From: DASQEH01 sp963765725
GTDB taxonomy: Bacteria; Actinomycetota; Actinomycetes; Propionibacteriales; Nocardioidaceae
NCBI GenBank assembly: GCA_963765725.1
Contig: CAVXXI010000002.1
Span: forward strand, 177,761 to 241,760
DNA length: 64,000 nucleotides
Reading direction: 5' to 3'
Shown here: positions 7,259 to 16,606 of the stretch, one piece after another
Position numbering within the stretch: the first letter of the stretch is position 1
Layout of the letters: every line of letters starts with the position of its first letter
The notes under the pieces: model-generated
Told to the model about the DNA's origin: nothing
Databases searched by the model: none
Seen by the model: the letters and a program-made list of their open reading frames with translations, nothing else
Translations under genes and position numbers: made by a program

Positions 7259-9847
7259 CTAAGCCCCCGATCCGCTGTCCGCGACGGCCTCGGCGACCGG
7301 TTCGGCCGACGGTGCTGCGGCCTGCGCGCGGGGCAGCCGCAGCGTGATCGTCAGGCCGCCGCCCGGGGTGGTGTCGGGCGTCAGGCTGCCCTTCATGACT
7401 TCGGCGAGCCCGCGCGACAACGCCAGCCCCAGCCCGACACCGGTGGCGTTGTCCCGGTCACCCAGCCTCTGGAACGGCAGGAAGACCGTCTCCCACTGTG
7501 TGCTGGGGATGCCCGGCCCCTGGTCGATGACCCGCGTCTCGACCGTCCCGGCGTGCTCGCTGACCGCGATCATCGCGGGCGTCCCCTCGGGGCTGTACCG
7601 GACGGCGTTGCGGGCGGTGTTCACCAGGATGCGTTCGACGAGCACCGGGTCGGCGTACACCTCCGGAAGGTCCTCCGGAACGTGGACCACGATGTCGCGA
7701 CCGTCCGCTCCGAGCTCGTCGAGGGCGGTGGCGATGGTCTCGCCCATGCTCATGGGCTGCGGTGACGTCGCGAGGGCCCCGGCCTGGAGACGGCTCATGT
7801 CGAGCAGGTTCTCGACCAGCCGGGTCAGCCGGTCCAGGGACTCCTCGATCGTGGCCAGCAGCTCGTCGCGGTCCCCGTCGCTGAAGACCACGCCCTCGCT
7901 GCGCAGGCCGTTGGCTGCGGCCTTGGCCGACGCGAGCGGGGTGCGCAGGTCATGGCTGACGGCCGAGAGCAGCGCCGTGCGCATCTTGTCGACCTCGGCG
8001 AGCGGCCCCGCGGCTGCCGCCTGTTCGGCGAGCCGCTGCGAGTTGAGAGCAGCCGCCGCCTGAGCCGCAAAGGCCTCGGTGAGCCGCCGGTCCTCCGCAG
8101 CCAGGGGATGGCCCCGCAACACCAGGGAGAGCTGGCCGTCGACCAGCACTTCGGCGTCCCCGTCAGCCGGTACCGGACTGGGTCTGTCGCCCACCGTCGC
8201 AGCGATCCGCCAGCAGCTGGCGTCCCGGTACACGTCAGGTCCCGGCGGGGTGTCCTGGACCCGTTCGAGCAGCGTGACGCTGGTGAACCCGAGGGTCTCC
8301 CTGAGCTGGTCCAGCAGCGCCGGCAGGGGTCGGGCACCTCTCACGACGCTGCCCGCCAGCGCCGACAGTGCCTCCGCCTCGGTGCGCGCGCGCGCCGCCT
8401 CGCGGGTGCGCCGGGCGGCGCGATCGACCGTGGCACTCACCGCGACCGCTACTGCGAGGAAGACCGCGAGGGCGAGGAAGTCGTCGTGATTGGCAATGGT
8501 GAACCGGTGCGTCGGCGGGGTGAAGTAGTAGTTCAGCAGCAGTGACCCCGTCACCGCGGCGAACAGGGCCGGGTACAGGCCTCCCGCCAGCGCCACGACG
8601 ACCACCCAGCTGAGCATCAGCAACAGGTCGCTGGCCAGCGTGAAGTCGTCGCGCAGGTGCGTGAGCGCCAGGGTCAGCAGCGGCAGGCCGAGCACGGCGA
8701 GGCCGAGCCCGGTCACACGACGCGAGCTGCTCAGCGCACTGACCGACCTCTCTCTCGGGCGGGTGCGGGGTACGGCCTCGTGGGTGACGAGGTGCACGTC
8801 GATGGGGCCGGACAACTGGGTCACGGTCGCCCCGACGCCCCGCGAGAGGACCTGACGAAGCCGACCGCGTCTGCTGACGCCGAGGACCAGCTCCGTGGCG
8901 TTGACCCCGCGGGCGAAGTCGAGGAGCGCCGAGGAGATGTCGGGGCCGACGACCTGGTGGTAGCTGCCGCCGAGGCTCTCGACCAGGGTCCGCTGCAGGG
9001 CCAGGTCGACTGGACTGCCACCCGCGAGCCCGTCGTTGAGGCTCACGTGAACCGCCATCAGGTCGGCACCCTTGGCCCGGGCGGCCAGCCGGGCTGCGCG
9101 ACGGATCAGCGTCTCACCTTCCGGCCCACCGGTGATTGCCACCACGACCCGCTCGCGGGTCTCCCAGGTGGCCGAGATGTCGTGCTGCTCCCGGTAGCTG
9201 TCGAGCTCGTCGTCGACCTTGTCCGCGAGCCAGATGAGGGCGAGCTCGCGCAGGGCGGTCAGGTTGCCCGTGCGGAAGTAGTTACCCAGCGCGGCGTCGA
9301 TCTTCTCGGGTCGGTACACGTTCCCGTGCGCCATTCGCCGGCGCAGCGCTTCCGGAGTCATGTCGACGAGCTCGATCTGCTCCGCGCCGCGTACGAGCTC
9401 GTCGGAGACGGTCTCGCGCTGGTGCACCCCGGTGATCCGCTGGACCACATCGTTGATGGACTCCAGATGCTGGACGTTCACGGTGGTGATGACGGTCATG
9501 CCCGCTGCGAGGAGCTCCTGGATGTCCTGCCAGCGCTTGGCGTTGCGACTACCCGGGACGTTCGTATGCGCCAGTTCGTCGACGAGCACGACCTCCGCGT
9601 CCCGGCGCAGGACGGCGTCCACGTCCATCTCGGTGAACGTCGCACCTCGGTGGACCAACGTCTGTCGCGGGACGACCTCGAGTCCCTCGAGCATGGCCTC
9701 GGTATGGGGCCGCCCATGGGTCTCGACGAAACCGACGACGACGTCGGTGCCACGTTCATGGCGACGGTGGCCCTCCTCGAGCATCTTGTACGTCTTCCCG
9801 ACACCGGGTGCGGCACCGAGGTAGACGCGAAGCCCTCCTGCTGCCAC
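7259..9847 (-). CDS. kdpD: Sensor histidine kinase KdpD
   Basis: This 862-residue protein has the full KdpD order: the KdpD N-domain with Walker-like GAAPGVGKTYKML and FVETHGR, a universal-stress-like domain, four DUF4118 membrane helices, a GAF-like region, HisKA with SHDLRTPLASAK (His at about residue 632) and HATPase (NTARNAVRYSPEG, DQGPGIP, GVGLGLALSRGL). The GTG at 9847 is preferred because GGAAGGAGGACGC lies immediately upstream; an overlapping GTG at 9892 extends the frame but lacks such a site. The gene lies between kdpC and kdpE. It senses K+ limitation and controls KdpE phosphorylation. Confidence 0.95.
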   Translation of the reverse strand: MAAGGLRVYLGAAPGVGKTYKMLEEGHRRHERGTDVVVGFVETHGRPHTEAMLEGLEVVPRQTLVHRGATFTEMDVDAVLRRDAEVVLVDELAHTNVPGSRNAKRWQDIQELLAAGMTVITTVNVQHLESINDVVQRITGVHQRETVSDELVRGAEQIELVDMTPEALRRRMAHGNVYRPEKIDAALGNYFRTGNLTALRELALIWLADKVDDELDSYREQHDISATWETRERVVVAITGGPEGETLIRRAARLAARAKGADLMAVHVSLNDGLAGGSPVDLALQRTLVESLGGSYHQVVGPDISSALLDFARGVNATELVLGVSRRGRLRQVLSRGVGATVTQLSGPIDVHLVTHEAVPRTRPRERSVSALSSSRRVTGLGLAVLGLPLLTLALTHLRDDFTLASDLLLMLSWVVVVALAGGLYPALFAAVTGSLLLNYYFTPPTHRFTIANHDDFLALAVFLAVAVAVSATVDRAARRTREAARARTEAEALSALAGSVVRGARPLPALLDQLRETLGFTSVTLLERVQDTPPGPDVYRDASCWRIAATVGDRPSPVPADGDAEVLVDGQLSLVLRGHPLAAEDRRLTEAFAAQAAAALNSQRLAEQAAAAGPLAEVDKMRTALLSAVSHDLRTPLASAKAAANGLRSEGVVFSDGDRDELLATIEESLDRLTRLVENLLDMSRLQAGALATSPQPMSMGETIATALDELGADGRDIVVHVPEDLPEVYADPVLVERILVNTARNAVRYSPEGTPAMIAVSEHAGTVETRVIDQGPGIPSTQWETVFLPFQRLGDRDNATGVGLGLALSRGLAEVMKGSLTPDTTPGGGLTITLRLPRAQAAAPSAEPVAEAVADSGSGA

Positions 9848-9888
9848 GCGTCCTCCTTCCGTGCGTCCGGGGCCGGGCAACATGGCCG

Positions 9889-10794
9889 TCACCGCGTCGT
9901 GGCCGGGTACTGCCGGTCGAGAGCGATGTTGAGCTCCAGCACGTTGACGGCAGGCTCACCCATGAACCCCAGTGTGCGCCCCGTCTCGTATCGGTGGACG
10001 AGGGTGGCGACGGCGGCGAGTCCGATGCCGCGCGCTCGGGCGACACGACCAGCCTGCAGCTCGGCGTACGCGGGGCTGATCTGGTAGTCCAGCCCACTGC
10101 CGCTCGCGGTCACGGCGTCGGCAGGAACTGCGGGAGGCTCCGGGGCGTCCCCATGGATCGGTGTGACGACACCCCGGGCGTAGTCCGCACCGAACACGGC
10201 GCAGTGCACCCGCACCCCGGCGTAGCTGCGGACGAAAGGCGTGGCAGGGCATTCCTGGTTCACGCTGACGACCCTGGTCACTGGACCGGTGTCGCCGTGC
10301 CTGTGGAAGACGGCAAGGACGGCACCGGCACCCGTCCGGGTGCAGTACGGCCTTGCTCCGCTTACGCCCTCGAGGCTGCCGACGGCCAGGCTGCGTGCAC
10401 ATACCTGGGTCAGCAGACTCTGGCTGCTGCCGTTTCCGGATGCGCTTCCCGCCCTGGCTGGGTCCCCCAGGGTGTCGACCACACTGTCGGGGCCGAGGTT
10501 CGACGCGCCGCTCGCGGTCGGGTCGTAGCCACTGCCGGCATCGGACGGACGAGACTGGAAGTACTGGACCAGAGCCTTCCCGTGCCTGTCCGTGAAGGCC
10601 TGGCCGATCAGGGCGGAGCCGACCGTCCGGCCGTGGAGCGCGACGAGGGAGCCGTCCGCGAGGCCGCGTAGCCCCGGCAGCTGTGCAACAACGGTGATCG
10701 CGACGGGGTAGCCGATGCCCAGGGCAATGGTGAACAGCACCAGGGTGCGGAGGGCCGTGCTGTGCTGGGCGAGTGCGGGGAACCGGCGCATCAC
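9889..10794 (-). CDS. kdpC: K+-transporting ATPase subunit KdpC with a large insertion
   Basis: The N-terminal membrane helix, GSALIGQAFT and SRPSDAGSGYDP, and the C-terminal TASGSGLDYQISPAYAELQ and GEPAVNVLELNIALD are standard KdpC. KdpC is normally about 190-220 residues; this one has 301. Residues about 104-224 form an extra segment with four cysteines (132, 151, 182, 198) predicted to lie outside the membrane. KdpC stabilises the KdpFABC complex and aids ATP or K+ handling. The GTG start overlaps the kdpB stop; an ATG one codon later is equally possible. Confidence 0.92.
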   Translation of the reverse strand: MMRRFPALAQHSTALRTLVLFTIALGIGYPVAITVVAQLPGLRGLADGSLVALHGRTVGSALIGQAFTDRHGKALVQYFQSRPSDAGSGYDPTASGASNLGPDSVVDTLGDPARAGSASGNGSSQSLLTQVCARSLAVGSLEGVSGARPYCTRTGAGAVLAVFHRHGDTGPVTRVVSVNQECPATPFVRSYAGVRVHCAVFGADYARGVVTPIHGDAPEPPAVPADAVTASGSGLDYQISPAYAELQAGRVARARGIGLAAVATLVHRYETGRTLGFMGEPAVNVLELNIALDRQYPATTR

Positions 10795-12953
10795 GAGATC
10801 CCCGGGATGAACTGGACGACGAGGTCGATCGCCTTGATGCCGGCGAAGGGGACGACGAGCCCGCCGACGCCATAGATCAGCAGGTTGCGGCGCAGCATCG
10901 CCGCAGCACTGGAGGGCGTGTACCGCACGCCACGCAGGGCCAGTGGAATCAGAGCCAGGATCACCAGGGCGTTGAAGATCACCGCGGACAAAATGGCCGA
11001 GGACGCACTGTGCAGCCTCATGATGTTGAGTACCTGCAGCCCGGGATAGACCGCGGCGAACATGGCCGGGATGATCGCGAAGTACTTGGCGATGTCGTTG
11101 GCGATCGAGAAGGTGGTCAATGCGCCGCGCGTGATGAGCAGCTGCTTGCCGATCTCCACGATCTCGATCAGCTTCGTCGGGTCGGAGTCGAGGTCGACCA
11201 TGTTCCCCGCCTCCTTGGCGGCCGACGTACCGGTGTTCATGGCGACACCGACATCGGCCTGGGCCAGCGCGGGAGCGTCGTTCGTACCGTCTCCCGTCAT
11301 CGCGACCAGCTTTCCGCCCTCCTGCTCGCGGCGGATGAGGGCCAGCTTGTCCTCGGGAGTAGCTTCGGCGAGGAAGTCGTCGACACCGGCCTCCGCGGCG
11401 ATCGACCGGGCGGTCAATGGGTTGTCGCCGGTGATCATGACCGTGCGGATCCCCATCCGGCGCATCTCGTCGAACCGTTGCCGCATCCCTGTCTTGACGA
11501 CGTCCTTGAGGTGGACGACGCCGACGACACGGGCTCGATCACCGATGCGCTCGCCGACGACCAGCGGGGTACCGCCCGACGCGGAGATTCCTTCGACGAC
11601 CTGCCTGACCTCACCGGGTACCGAGCCGCCACCGGCCCTGATCCACTCGCCGATGGCGGCGGCGGCCCCCTTGCGCAGCTCGCGGACCGGACCGGTGCCG
11701 TCGTCGGCCAAGTCGACCCCGGACATGCGGGTCTGGGCGGTGAACGGTACCCAGGAGGCGTGCGCCAGCTCACCGGCATGACGCTCCCGCAGCCCGTACG
11801 CCGTCTTGGCGAGGACCACGATGGATCGACCCTCGGGTGTCTCGTCGGCAAGGCTGGACAGCTGAGCGGCGTCCGCGAGATCCGCGGCCGACTCGCGGCC
11901 GACAGGAACGAGCTCGCTGGCCTGGCGGTTGCCGAGCGTGATCGTCCCCGTCTTGTCGAGGAGCAGGGTGTTGACGTCCCCAGCTGCCTCGACGGCACGG
12001 CCTGACATCGCGAGCACGTTGCGCTGGACCAACCGGTCCATCCCGGCGATGCCGATGGCTGAGAGCAGCGCACCGATCGTGGTCGGTATGAGACATACAA
12101 GGAGAGATACGAGCACGATCCCCGTCACCCCATCCGCGTCGAGAGCCTGACTGGGGGGAGAGGAGCTCTGTACGGACTTCGAATAGACCGCGAGCGGCTG
12201 CAACGTCGCCACGACAAGCACGAATATCAGGGTCAGACCGACAAGAAGAATGTTCAGCGCTATCTCGTTGGGCGTCTTCTGCCGGTTCGCACCCTCCACC
12301 AGGGCGATCATCCGGTCGATGAAGCTCTCCCCCGGCTCTTGGGTGATCCTCACGACGATCCGGTCCGACAGCACCCGCGTCCCACCGGTGACCGCCGAAC
12401 GATCGCCTCCCGACTCGCGGATGACCGGGGCCGACTCCCCCGTGATCGCCGACTCGTCCACGCTCGCGATCCCCTCGATCACGTCACCGTCGCCGGGGAC
12501 GACCTGGCCGGCCTCGACCACGACGACATCGCCCATGCGCAGCTCCGGTGCCGGAACCGACTCTTCGACAGGCGCAAGCGCGCCCGACGTCCAGTCGACC
12601 AGCCGCCGCGCCATGGTGTCCTGCTTCGCCCGGCGCAGCGACTCTGCCTGCGCCTTCCCCCGCCCTTCGGCCACCGCCTCGGCGAGATTGGCGAAGATCA
12701 CGGTCAGCCAGAGCCAGAGGGTGATCAGCCAGGCGAAGCTGCTCGGGTCCGCGACGGCGAGGATCGTCGTGTACGTCGACCCGACCTCGACGATGAACAT
12801 GACCGGGTTGTGCCACAACGTGACAGGGTTCAACTTGCGCAGGGCGTCCGGTGTCGAGCGGAGGATCAGGCGTGGGTCGAGCAGCCCACCGGAGACGCGG
12901 CTCCGTGCCGGCGTGCCGGAAGGTGCCTGCTGCGCTTGCATCACGGCGGTCAT
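10791..12953 (-). CDS. kdpB: K+-transporting P-type ATPase catalytic subunit KdpB
   Basis: This 720-residue P-type ATPase carries DKTGTITLG with the phosphorylated aspartate at about residue 333, the actuator motif TGESAPV, the hinge MTGDGTNDAPALAQADVG and the expected membrane helices. It hydrolyses ATP to drive K+ uptake through KdpA. It is followed by overlapping kdpC and preceded by kdpA with a 17-base gap, within one operon. Confidence 0.97.
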   Translation of the reverse strand: MTAVMQAQQAPSGTPARSRVSGGLLDPRLILRSTPDALRKLNPVTLWHNPVMFIVEVGSTYTTILAVADPSSFAWLITLWLWLTVIFANLAEAVAEGRGKAQAESLRRAKQDTMARRLVDWTSGALAPVEESVPAPELRMGDVVVVEAGQVVPGDGDVIEGIASVDESAITGESAPVIRESGGDRSAVTGGTRVLSDRIVVRITQEPGESFIDRMIALVEGANRQKTPNEIALNILLVGLTLIFVLVVATLQPLAVYSKSVQSSSPPSQALDADGVTGIVLVSLLVCLIPTTIGALLSAIGIAGMDRLVQRNVLAMSGRAVEAAGDVNTLLLDKTGTITLGNRQASELVPVGRESAADLADAAQLSSLADETPEGRSIVVLAKTAYGLRERHAGELAHASWVPFTAQTRMSGVDLADDGTGPVRELRKGAAAAIGEWIRAGGGSVPGEVRQVVEGISASGGTPLVVGERIGDRARVVGVVHLKDVVKTGMRQRFDEMRRMGIRTVMITGDNPLTARSIAAEAGVDDFLAEATPEDKLALIRREQEGGKLVAMTGDGTNDAPALAQADVGVAMNTGTSAAKEAGNMVDLDSDPTKLIEIVEIGKQLLITRGALTTFSIANDIAKYFAIIPAMFAAVYPGLQVLNIMRLHSASSAILSAVIFNALVILALIPLALRGVRYTPSSAAAMLRRNLLIYGVGGLVVPFAGIKAIDLVVQFIPGIS

Positions 12954-12970
12954 GTGGGGTCTTTCATTGG

Positions 12971-14632
12971 TCAGTGCACCCCTTCGGCCAACGGGCCGAG
13001 GGCGAGGGCCGGCAGGTAAGTGAGCGCCACGACGACGACCGTCACGCCGACGAGCATGCCGATGAAGAGCGGCTGGTAGGTCCTCAACGTCCCGGATGAC
13101 TCGGGGACGGGTCGCTGCCCCGCCAGCGAACCGGCCAGGCCGAGGACGAAGACAATGGGCAGGAAGCGGCCGATCAGCATGACCAGGCCGAGCGCGGTGT
13201 CGTACCAGGTCGTGTCGACGCTGATGCCTGCGAAGGCCGACCCGTTGTTGTTCGCGGCCGACGTGAAGGCGTAGAGCACTTCGGAGAGGCCGTGGGGGCC
13301 GGTGTTCAACATGGACGCCCGCTCGGCGGGCAGCGCCATCGCGAGCCCCGTTCCTGCCAGCACCAGCGTCGGGGTCGTCAGGAAGTACAGCGAGGCGAAC
13401 TTCACCTCGCGCGAGCCGATTTTCTTACGCAGGAGTTCCGGCGTGCGACCGACCATCAGGCCGGCGATGAACACGGTGATCACGGCGAGGATCAACATGC
13501 CGTACAGGCCCGAGCCGGTCCCACCCGGAGCAACCTCGCCGAGCTGCATGTCGACCATCGTCACCGCTCCGCCCAGCGGGGTGTAGGAGTCGTGGAAGGA
13601 GTCGACGGATCCCGTGGACGTCAGGGTGGTGGCGCTGGCGAAGGTGGCCGACTGCGCGACACCGAAGCGTGTCTCGGTGCCCTCAGTCGCCGCACCGACC
13701 GCCTGCGGCACGGTGCCCCCGTGCATGCCCTGCGCCACGTTGAGGATCACCATGCTGGTGATGGCGATGACGGCCATGGCGGACACGATCGCGTAGCCGT
13801 GCTTGTTGCTGCCGACCATGCGTCCGAACGTTCGCGGCAGCGAGAACGAGATGAGGAGCAGCAGGAAGATCTCGAGCCCGTTGGTCCAGTTGGTCGGGTT
13901 CTCGAAGGGGTGCGCGCTGTTGGCGTTGAAGAACCCGCCGCCGTTGGTTCCCAGCTCCTTTATGGCCTCCTGGCTGGCGACGGGACCGCCGGGGATGTGC
14001 TGGGTAAAGCCCACCAGGGTCCGGATGTCGCTTCCGGCCGAGAAGTTCTGCACCATGCCGCCCGCGACGAAGACGACCGCCGCGACCACCGCAACGGGTA
14101 CGAGGATTCGCACCACGATGCGGACCAGGTCCACCCAGAAGTTGCCGAGCTGGTTGGTGCTCCTGCGGGCGAACCCGCGTACCAGGGCCACCGCGACGGC
14201 CACACCCACCGCCGCAGAGGCGAAGTTCTGTACCGAAAGGCCGGCCATCTGGACGAGATCGCCCATCGTGGATTCACCCGAGTACGCCTGCCAGTTGGTG
14301 TTGGTCACGAAGCTCACTGCCGTGTTCCACGAGAGCGCGGGCGGCACGTTGCCGAAGCCGAGGGAGAGCAGGAGGTGGCTTTGGATGCGCTGGAACGCGT
14401 ACAGGAACAGGATCGAGACCACGGAGAAGGCGAGCACGCTGCGTGCGTAGATGCCCCAGGTCTGCTCGCCGTCCGGGTCCACGCCGATGAGCCGGTACAC
14501 GCCGCGCTCGACCCGGCTGTGACGGGTCGAGCTGACGACCCGGTACATGTAGTCGCCCATCGGCCGGTACGACAATGCCAGCGAGAAAACCAGAACCCCG
14601 ATGAAAGCGGCCGCGGCGAGGGTGGAGCCCAT
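12971..14632 (-). CDS. kdpA: K+-transporting ATPase channel subunit KdpA
   Basis: This 553-residue polytopic protein of the SKT channel superfamily has the expected selectivity-loop segments, including GTNGGGFFNANSAHPFENPT and AANNNGSAFAG. It forms the K+ entry tunnel of KdpFABC in the cytoplasmic membrane. Its ATG overlaps the TGA of kdpF (ATGA), so translation is probably coupled. Confidence 0.97.
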   Translation of the reverse strand: MGSTLAAAAFIGVLVFSLALSYRPMGDYMYRVVSSTRHSRVERGVYRLIGVDPDGEQTWGIYARSVLAFSVVSILFLYAFQRIQSHLLLSLGFGNVPPALSWNTAVSFVTNTNWQAYSGESTMGDLVQMAGLSVQNFASAAVGVAVAVALVRGFARRSTNQLGNFWVDLVRIVVRILVPVAVVAAVVFVAGGMVQNFSAGSDIRTLVGFTQHIPGGPVASQEAIKELGTNGGGFFNANSAHPFENPTNWTNGLEIFLLLLISFSLPRTFGRMVGSNKHGYAIVSAMAVIAITSMVILNVAQGMHGGTVPQAVGAATEGTETRFGVAQSATFASATTLTSTGSVDSFHDSYTPLGGAVTMVDMQLGEVAPGGTGSGLYGMLILAVITVFIAGLMVGRTPELLRKKIGSREVKFASLYFLTTPTLVLAGTGLAMALPAERASMLNTGPHGLSEVLYAFTSAANNNGSAFAGISVDTTWYDTALGLVMLIGRFLPIVFVLGLAGSLAGQRPVPESSGTLRTYQPLFIGMLVGVTVVVVALTYLPALALGPLAEGVH

Positions 14633-14721
14633 CAGAATCGCTCGGGGAAGAGCAGTGCGACGACAAGGTAGATCGTCATGGCCACCGCCAGCACCAGACC
14701 GACCGCGTTCGCGGCGTTCAC
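14632..14721 (-). CDS. kdpF: KdpF small membrane subunit
   Basis: This 29-codon gene starts at a GTG at 14721. It encodes one hydrophobic helix (VGLVLAVAMTIYLVVALLF) ending in PERF, the usual KdpF pattern. Its stop overlaps the kdpA start and its start overlaps the stop of another tiny upstream ORF. In E. coli KdpF stabilises the KdpABC complex. Position, length and sequence make this a confident call despite the size. Confidence 0.88.
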   Translation of the reverse strand: MNAANAVGLVLAVAMTIYLVVALLFPERF

Positions 14722-14801
14722 AGCCGCTCGGCTCCGCGGATCGCCAGGGCCAGCAGCGCGAAGAGCACGATGGTCAGCACGACGAACACCACGTCAGCCA
14801 C
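14718..14801 (-). CDS. Tiny single-helix membrane protein preceding kdpF
   Basis: A 27-codon ORF from a GTG at 14801 encodes MADVVFVVLTIVLFALLALA followed by IRGAERL. That is one predicted transmembrane helix with a short charged tail. Its TGA overlaps the GTG of kdpF. I recall similar small ORFs at this position in other actinobacterial kdp operons. It may be an accessory KdpFABC subunit or a translational-coupling peptide. No function is demonstrated. Confidence 0.65.
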   Translation of the reverse strand: MADVVFVVLTIVLFALLALAIRGAERL

Positions 14802-14883
14802 GGTGATCGCCGCCCGCGCGGGGCGTCGGTCCGCGATCGCGGGCGCCTTCGCCGCTCGGCGCCGAGCCTCTTCTTCTGAGCAC
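14794..14883 (-). CDS. Possible leader peptide (uORF) of the kdp operon
   Basis: A GTG at 14883 with GGGAG about eight bases upstream opens a 29-residue arginine- and glycine-rich frame (MLRRRGSAPSGEGARDRG...) whose TGA overlaps the start of the tiny membrane ORF. The spacing suggests translational coupling or a leader peptide, but the peptide has no recognisable family and could be chance. Confidence 0.25.
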   Translation of the reverse strand: MLRRRGSAPSGEGARDRGPTPRAGGDHRG

Positions 14884-15068
14884 TGACCGAACTCCCGTCA
14901 ACGAGAAGCGGCCCGAACGGGACCGCTCGACCAGTGTTCGTCTCCCCGGGGAGCCGGCCGCCTGTCCTGACAGAATCCCTACGCGAAAGCCCTTGTTCTT
15001 GACACAATCTCGACGCTGTTCGCCTGCGGCTGAGGGGCCGGTCGCACCGTTTATGGGGTGAGTCCCGG

Positions 15069-15363
15069 CTCGTGCTGGTCGTCGTGGCGGCAGCGAGCAC
15101 GGGCGTCCGGCTGGCCGGCATCGTTGCGGCCCTTTCCAGCGGACTCTGGTTCGACATCTTCCTCACCAGACCATGCGGACGGCCGACGATCATCGATCCC
15201 AGCGACATCGCGACGACAGTCCTTCCGGTCGTCATCGGAGCAGCCGTCACCGAGGTAGCGCTCTGGGACCGACGGGAGCAGGCGGCGTCTCGACGGTCGG
15301 GGTGCCTCGGAGATTGTCCTGGCCGTACGCCGCTCCGACTCGACCCTCGGCCATTCCACCTGA
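15069..15363 (+). pseudogene. DUF4118 (KdpD-type membrane domain) gene fragment
   Basis: The translation from about 15069 (LVLVVVAAASTGVRLAGIVAALSSGLWFDIFLTRP, then DIATTVLPVVIGAAVTEVALWDRREQAASRRSG) matches the second half of a DUF4118 membrane domain, the four-helix bundle of KdpD and of small stand-alone proteins. The first two helices are missing. One extra G in the run at 15299-15302 breaks the frame; correcting it continues as ASEIVLAVRRSD to a TGA at 15361-15363. It is read as a 5'-truncated, frameshifted remnant. Its place beside kdp may be coincidental. Confidence 0.6.
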
Positions 15364-15477
15364 CCGCCGCGGCAGGCATCGCGCGTCCCAGCCTCGAGCA
15401 GCGCCGAGTGGCCGTCCTCCTCGCCGATCACGTCGGGCCGGCGATGACCGATCCGTCCAGCTGACTGCGCCAGGTCG

Positions 15478-16476
15478 TCAGCGGCTCGACCCGCCCCCCT
15501 GCGGCACGGCGTCGATCTCTGCCACGAGAACCTCGGCGAGCGCCCGGTGCGTCACCAGGCCACCGACCAGACCACCGCTCAGTGCGGCATGGACGGCGGG
15601 GGCCTTCCTTGTCCCGTACGCGATCGCGATGACCTCGGGTATCCGGCGGAGCTGTGCGGCTCCGATGCCGATCATCCGGGCTGCCAGCGCTGCCCGGACC
15701 GGTGCGCCCTCAGCGTCGACGAGGACTCCGGAGATCTCGCCGCGTACGCCGAGCCTTCGCAGCACCCGCTGCTCACGCGCCCCGATCGCGTCGTAGACGG
15801 TCGACTGACCCGGCTCGCACAGACCGACGCCGACGACGGCCTTGGTCACCGACGACAGCTGGCCGAACGCCCTGGCCACCTCGGGCTGACGCCTCAGCGC
15901 GCGGGCCGTCTCCGCATCCCTGAGGATGAAGGGCGCGTAGAAGAGGTAGGCCGGTCCACCGGAGATGCGGGCGGTGTCCCGCACGATCTCGATCGAGCTG
16001 TCGGCGGAGCCGGTCCCGGCGCTCGCGTCGCTCAGCTGCAGTGCGCCGGTGAGCTGGACGACGGGGACGGTCGGAAGCCTGGTCAGGGCCGCGGTCATGG
16101 CACTCACTGAGCGGGCCCAGGCCAGGCCGAGGACGTCGGACGGCGTCGTGATCTCCCGGAGCAGGTCTGCGGCCGCACCGCCCACGCGTCGCCTCAAGGC
16201 GACCGGCTCGTCCTCATAGCCGTCCACGACGACGGCGTGCCGAAGGCCGTACGCGTCTCGAAGCCGTCCCGACAGCTCGACGTCGATCCCCGTCGGATAC
16301 TCGATCTCGATCCGCACGAGTCCGGTGGTCCGGGCACTGTCGAGGAGCCGGGCCACCTTGAACCGGCTCAGATCGAACTCGTCAGCGATCTCGACCTTCG
16401 ACCTGCCGTCGAGGTAGTACCGACGGGCCACCGACGCCATCAAGACGAGGTAAGCCGGGCCTGAAGGGGCTGTCAT
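15478..16476 (-). CDS. SorC/DeoR-type sugar-binding transcriptional regulator
   Basis: This 332-residue protein has an N-terminal helix-turn-helix (ARRYYLDGRSKVEIADEFDLSRFKVARLL) followed by a SorC-type effector domain (GLAWARSVSAMTAAL, AVVGVGLCEPGQSTVYDAIG). Such proteins bind phosphorylated sugars or polyols and control nearby catabolic genes. It is divergent from a zinc-dependent dehydrogenase, and a perfect inverted repeat sits in the shared region, so it probably regulates both directions. Confidence 0.88.
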   Translation of the reverse strand: MTAPSGPAYLVLMASVARRYYLDGRSKVEIADEFDLSRFKVARLLDSARTTGLVRIEIEYPTGIDVELSGRLRDAYGLRHAVVVDGYEDEPVALRRRVGGAAADLLREITTPSDVLGLAWARSVSAMTAALTRLPTVPVVQLTGALQLSDASAGTGSADSSIEIVRDTARISGGPAYLFYAPFILRDAETARALRRQPEVARAFGQLSSVTKAVVGVGLCEPGQSTVYDAIGAREQRVLRRLGVRGEISGVLVDAEGAPVRAALAARMIGIGAAQLRRIPEVIAIAYGTRKAPAVHAALSGGLVGGLVTHRALAEVLVAEIDAVPQGGGSSR

Positions 16477-16486
16477 GGCGATCCTC

Positions 16487-16500
16487 TGCTCATGTGAGCA
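16487..16500. promoter_or_regulatory. Inverted repeat, candidate operator of the SorC-type regulator
   Basis: TGCTCA-TG-TGAGCA is a perfect 6-2-6 inverted repeat lying 10 bp upstream of the regulator start and 106 bp upstream of the divergent dehydrogenase start. It is the obvious autoregulatory or operator candidate in the divergent region. Confidence 0.5.
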
Positions 16501-16606
16501 TCAAGTCTCCCATATGTGCCATCGGATTGACGTCACAACGTTACGGAGGGAAACTCGCCCAACCTGCCCTGATCGGGCTGCTCGGCTGGAGAAGAGGCGA
16601 TCTGCT

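Noticed and set aside
14802..15058. A c-di-AMP or other riboswitch upstream of the kdp operon.
   Set aside because: I looked for conserved c-di-AMP riboswitch elements in the minus-strand leader and could not recognise them. A covariance-model search would be decisive.
15069..15363. Partial duplication of kdpD.
   Set aside because: The DUF4118 fragment does not resemble the kdpD copy in this window closely enough. It fits a stand-alone DUF4118 protein better.
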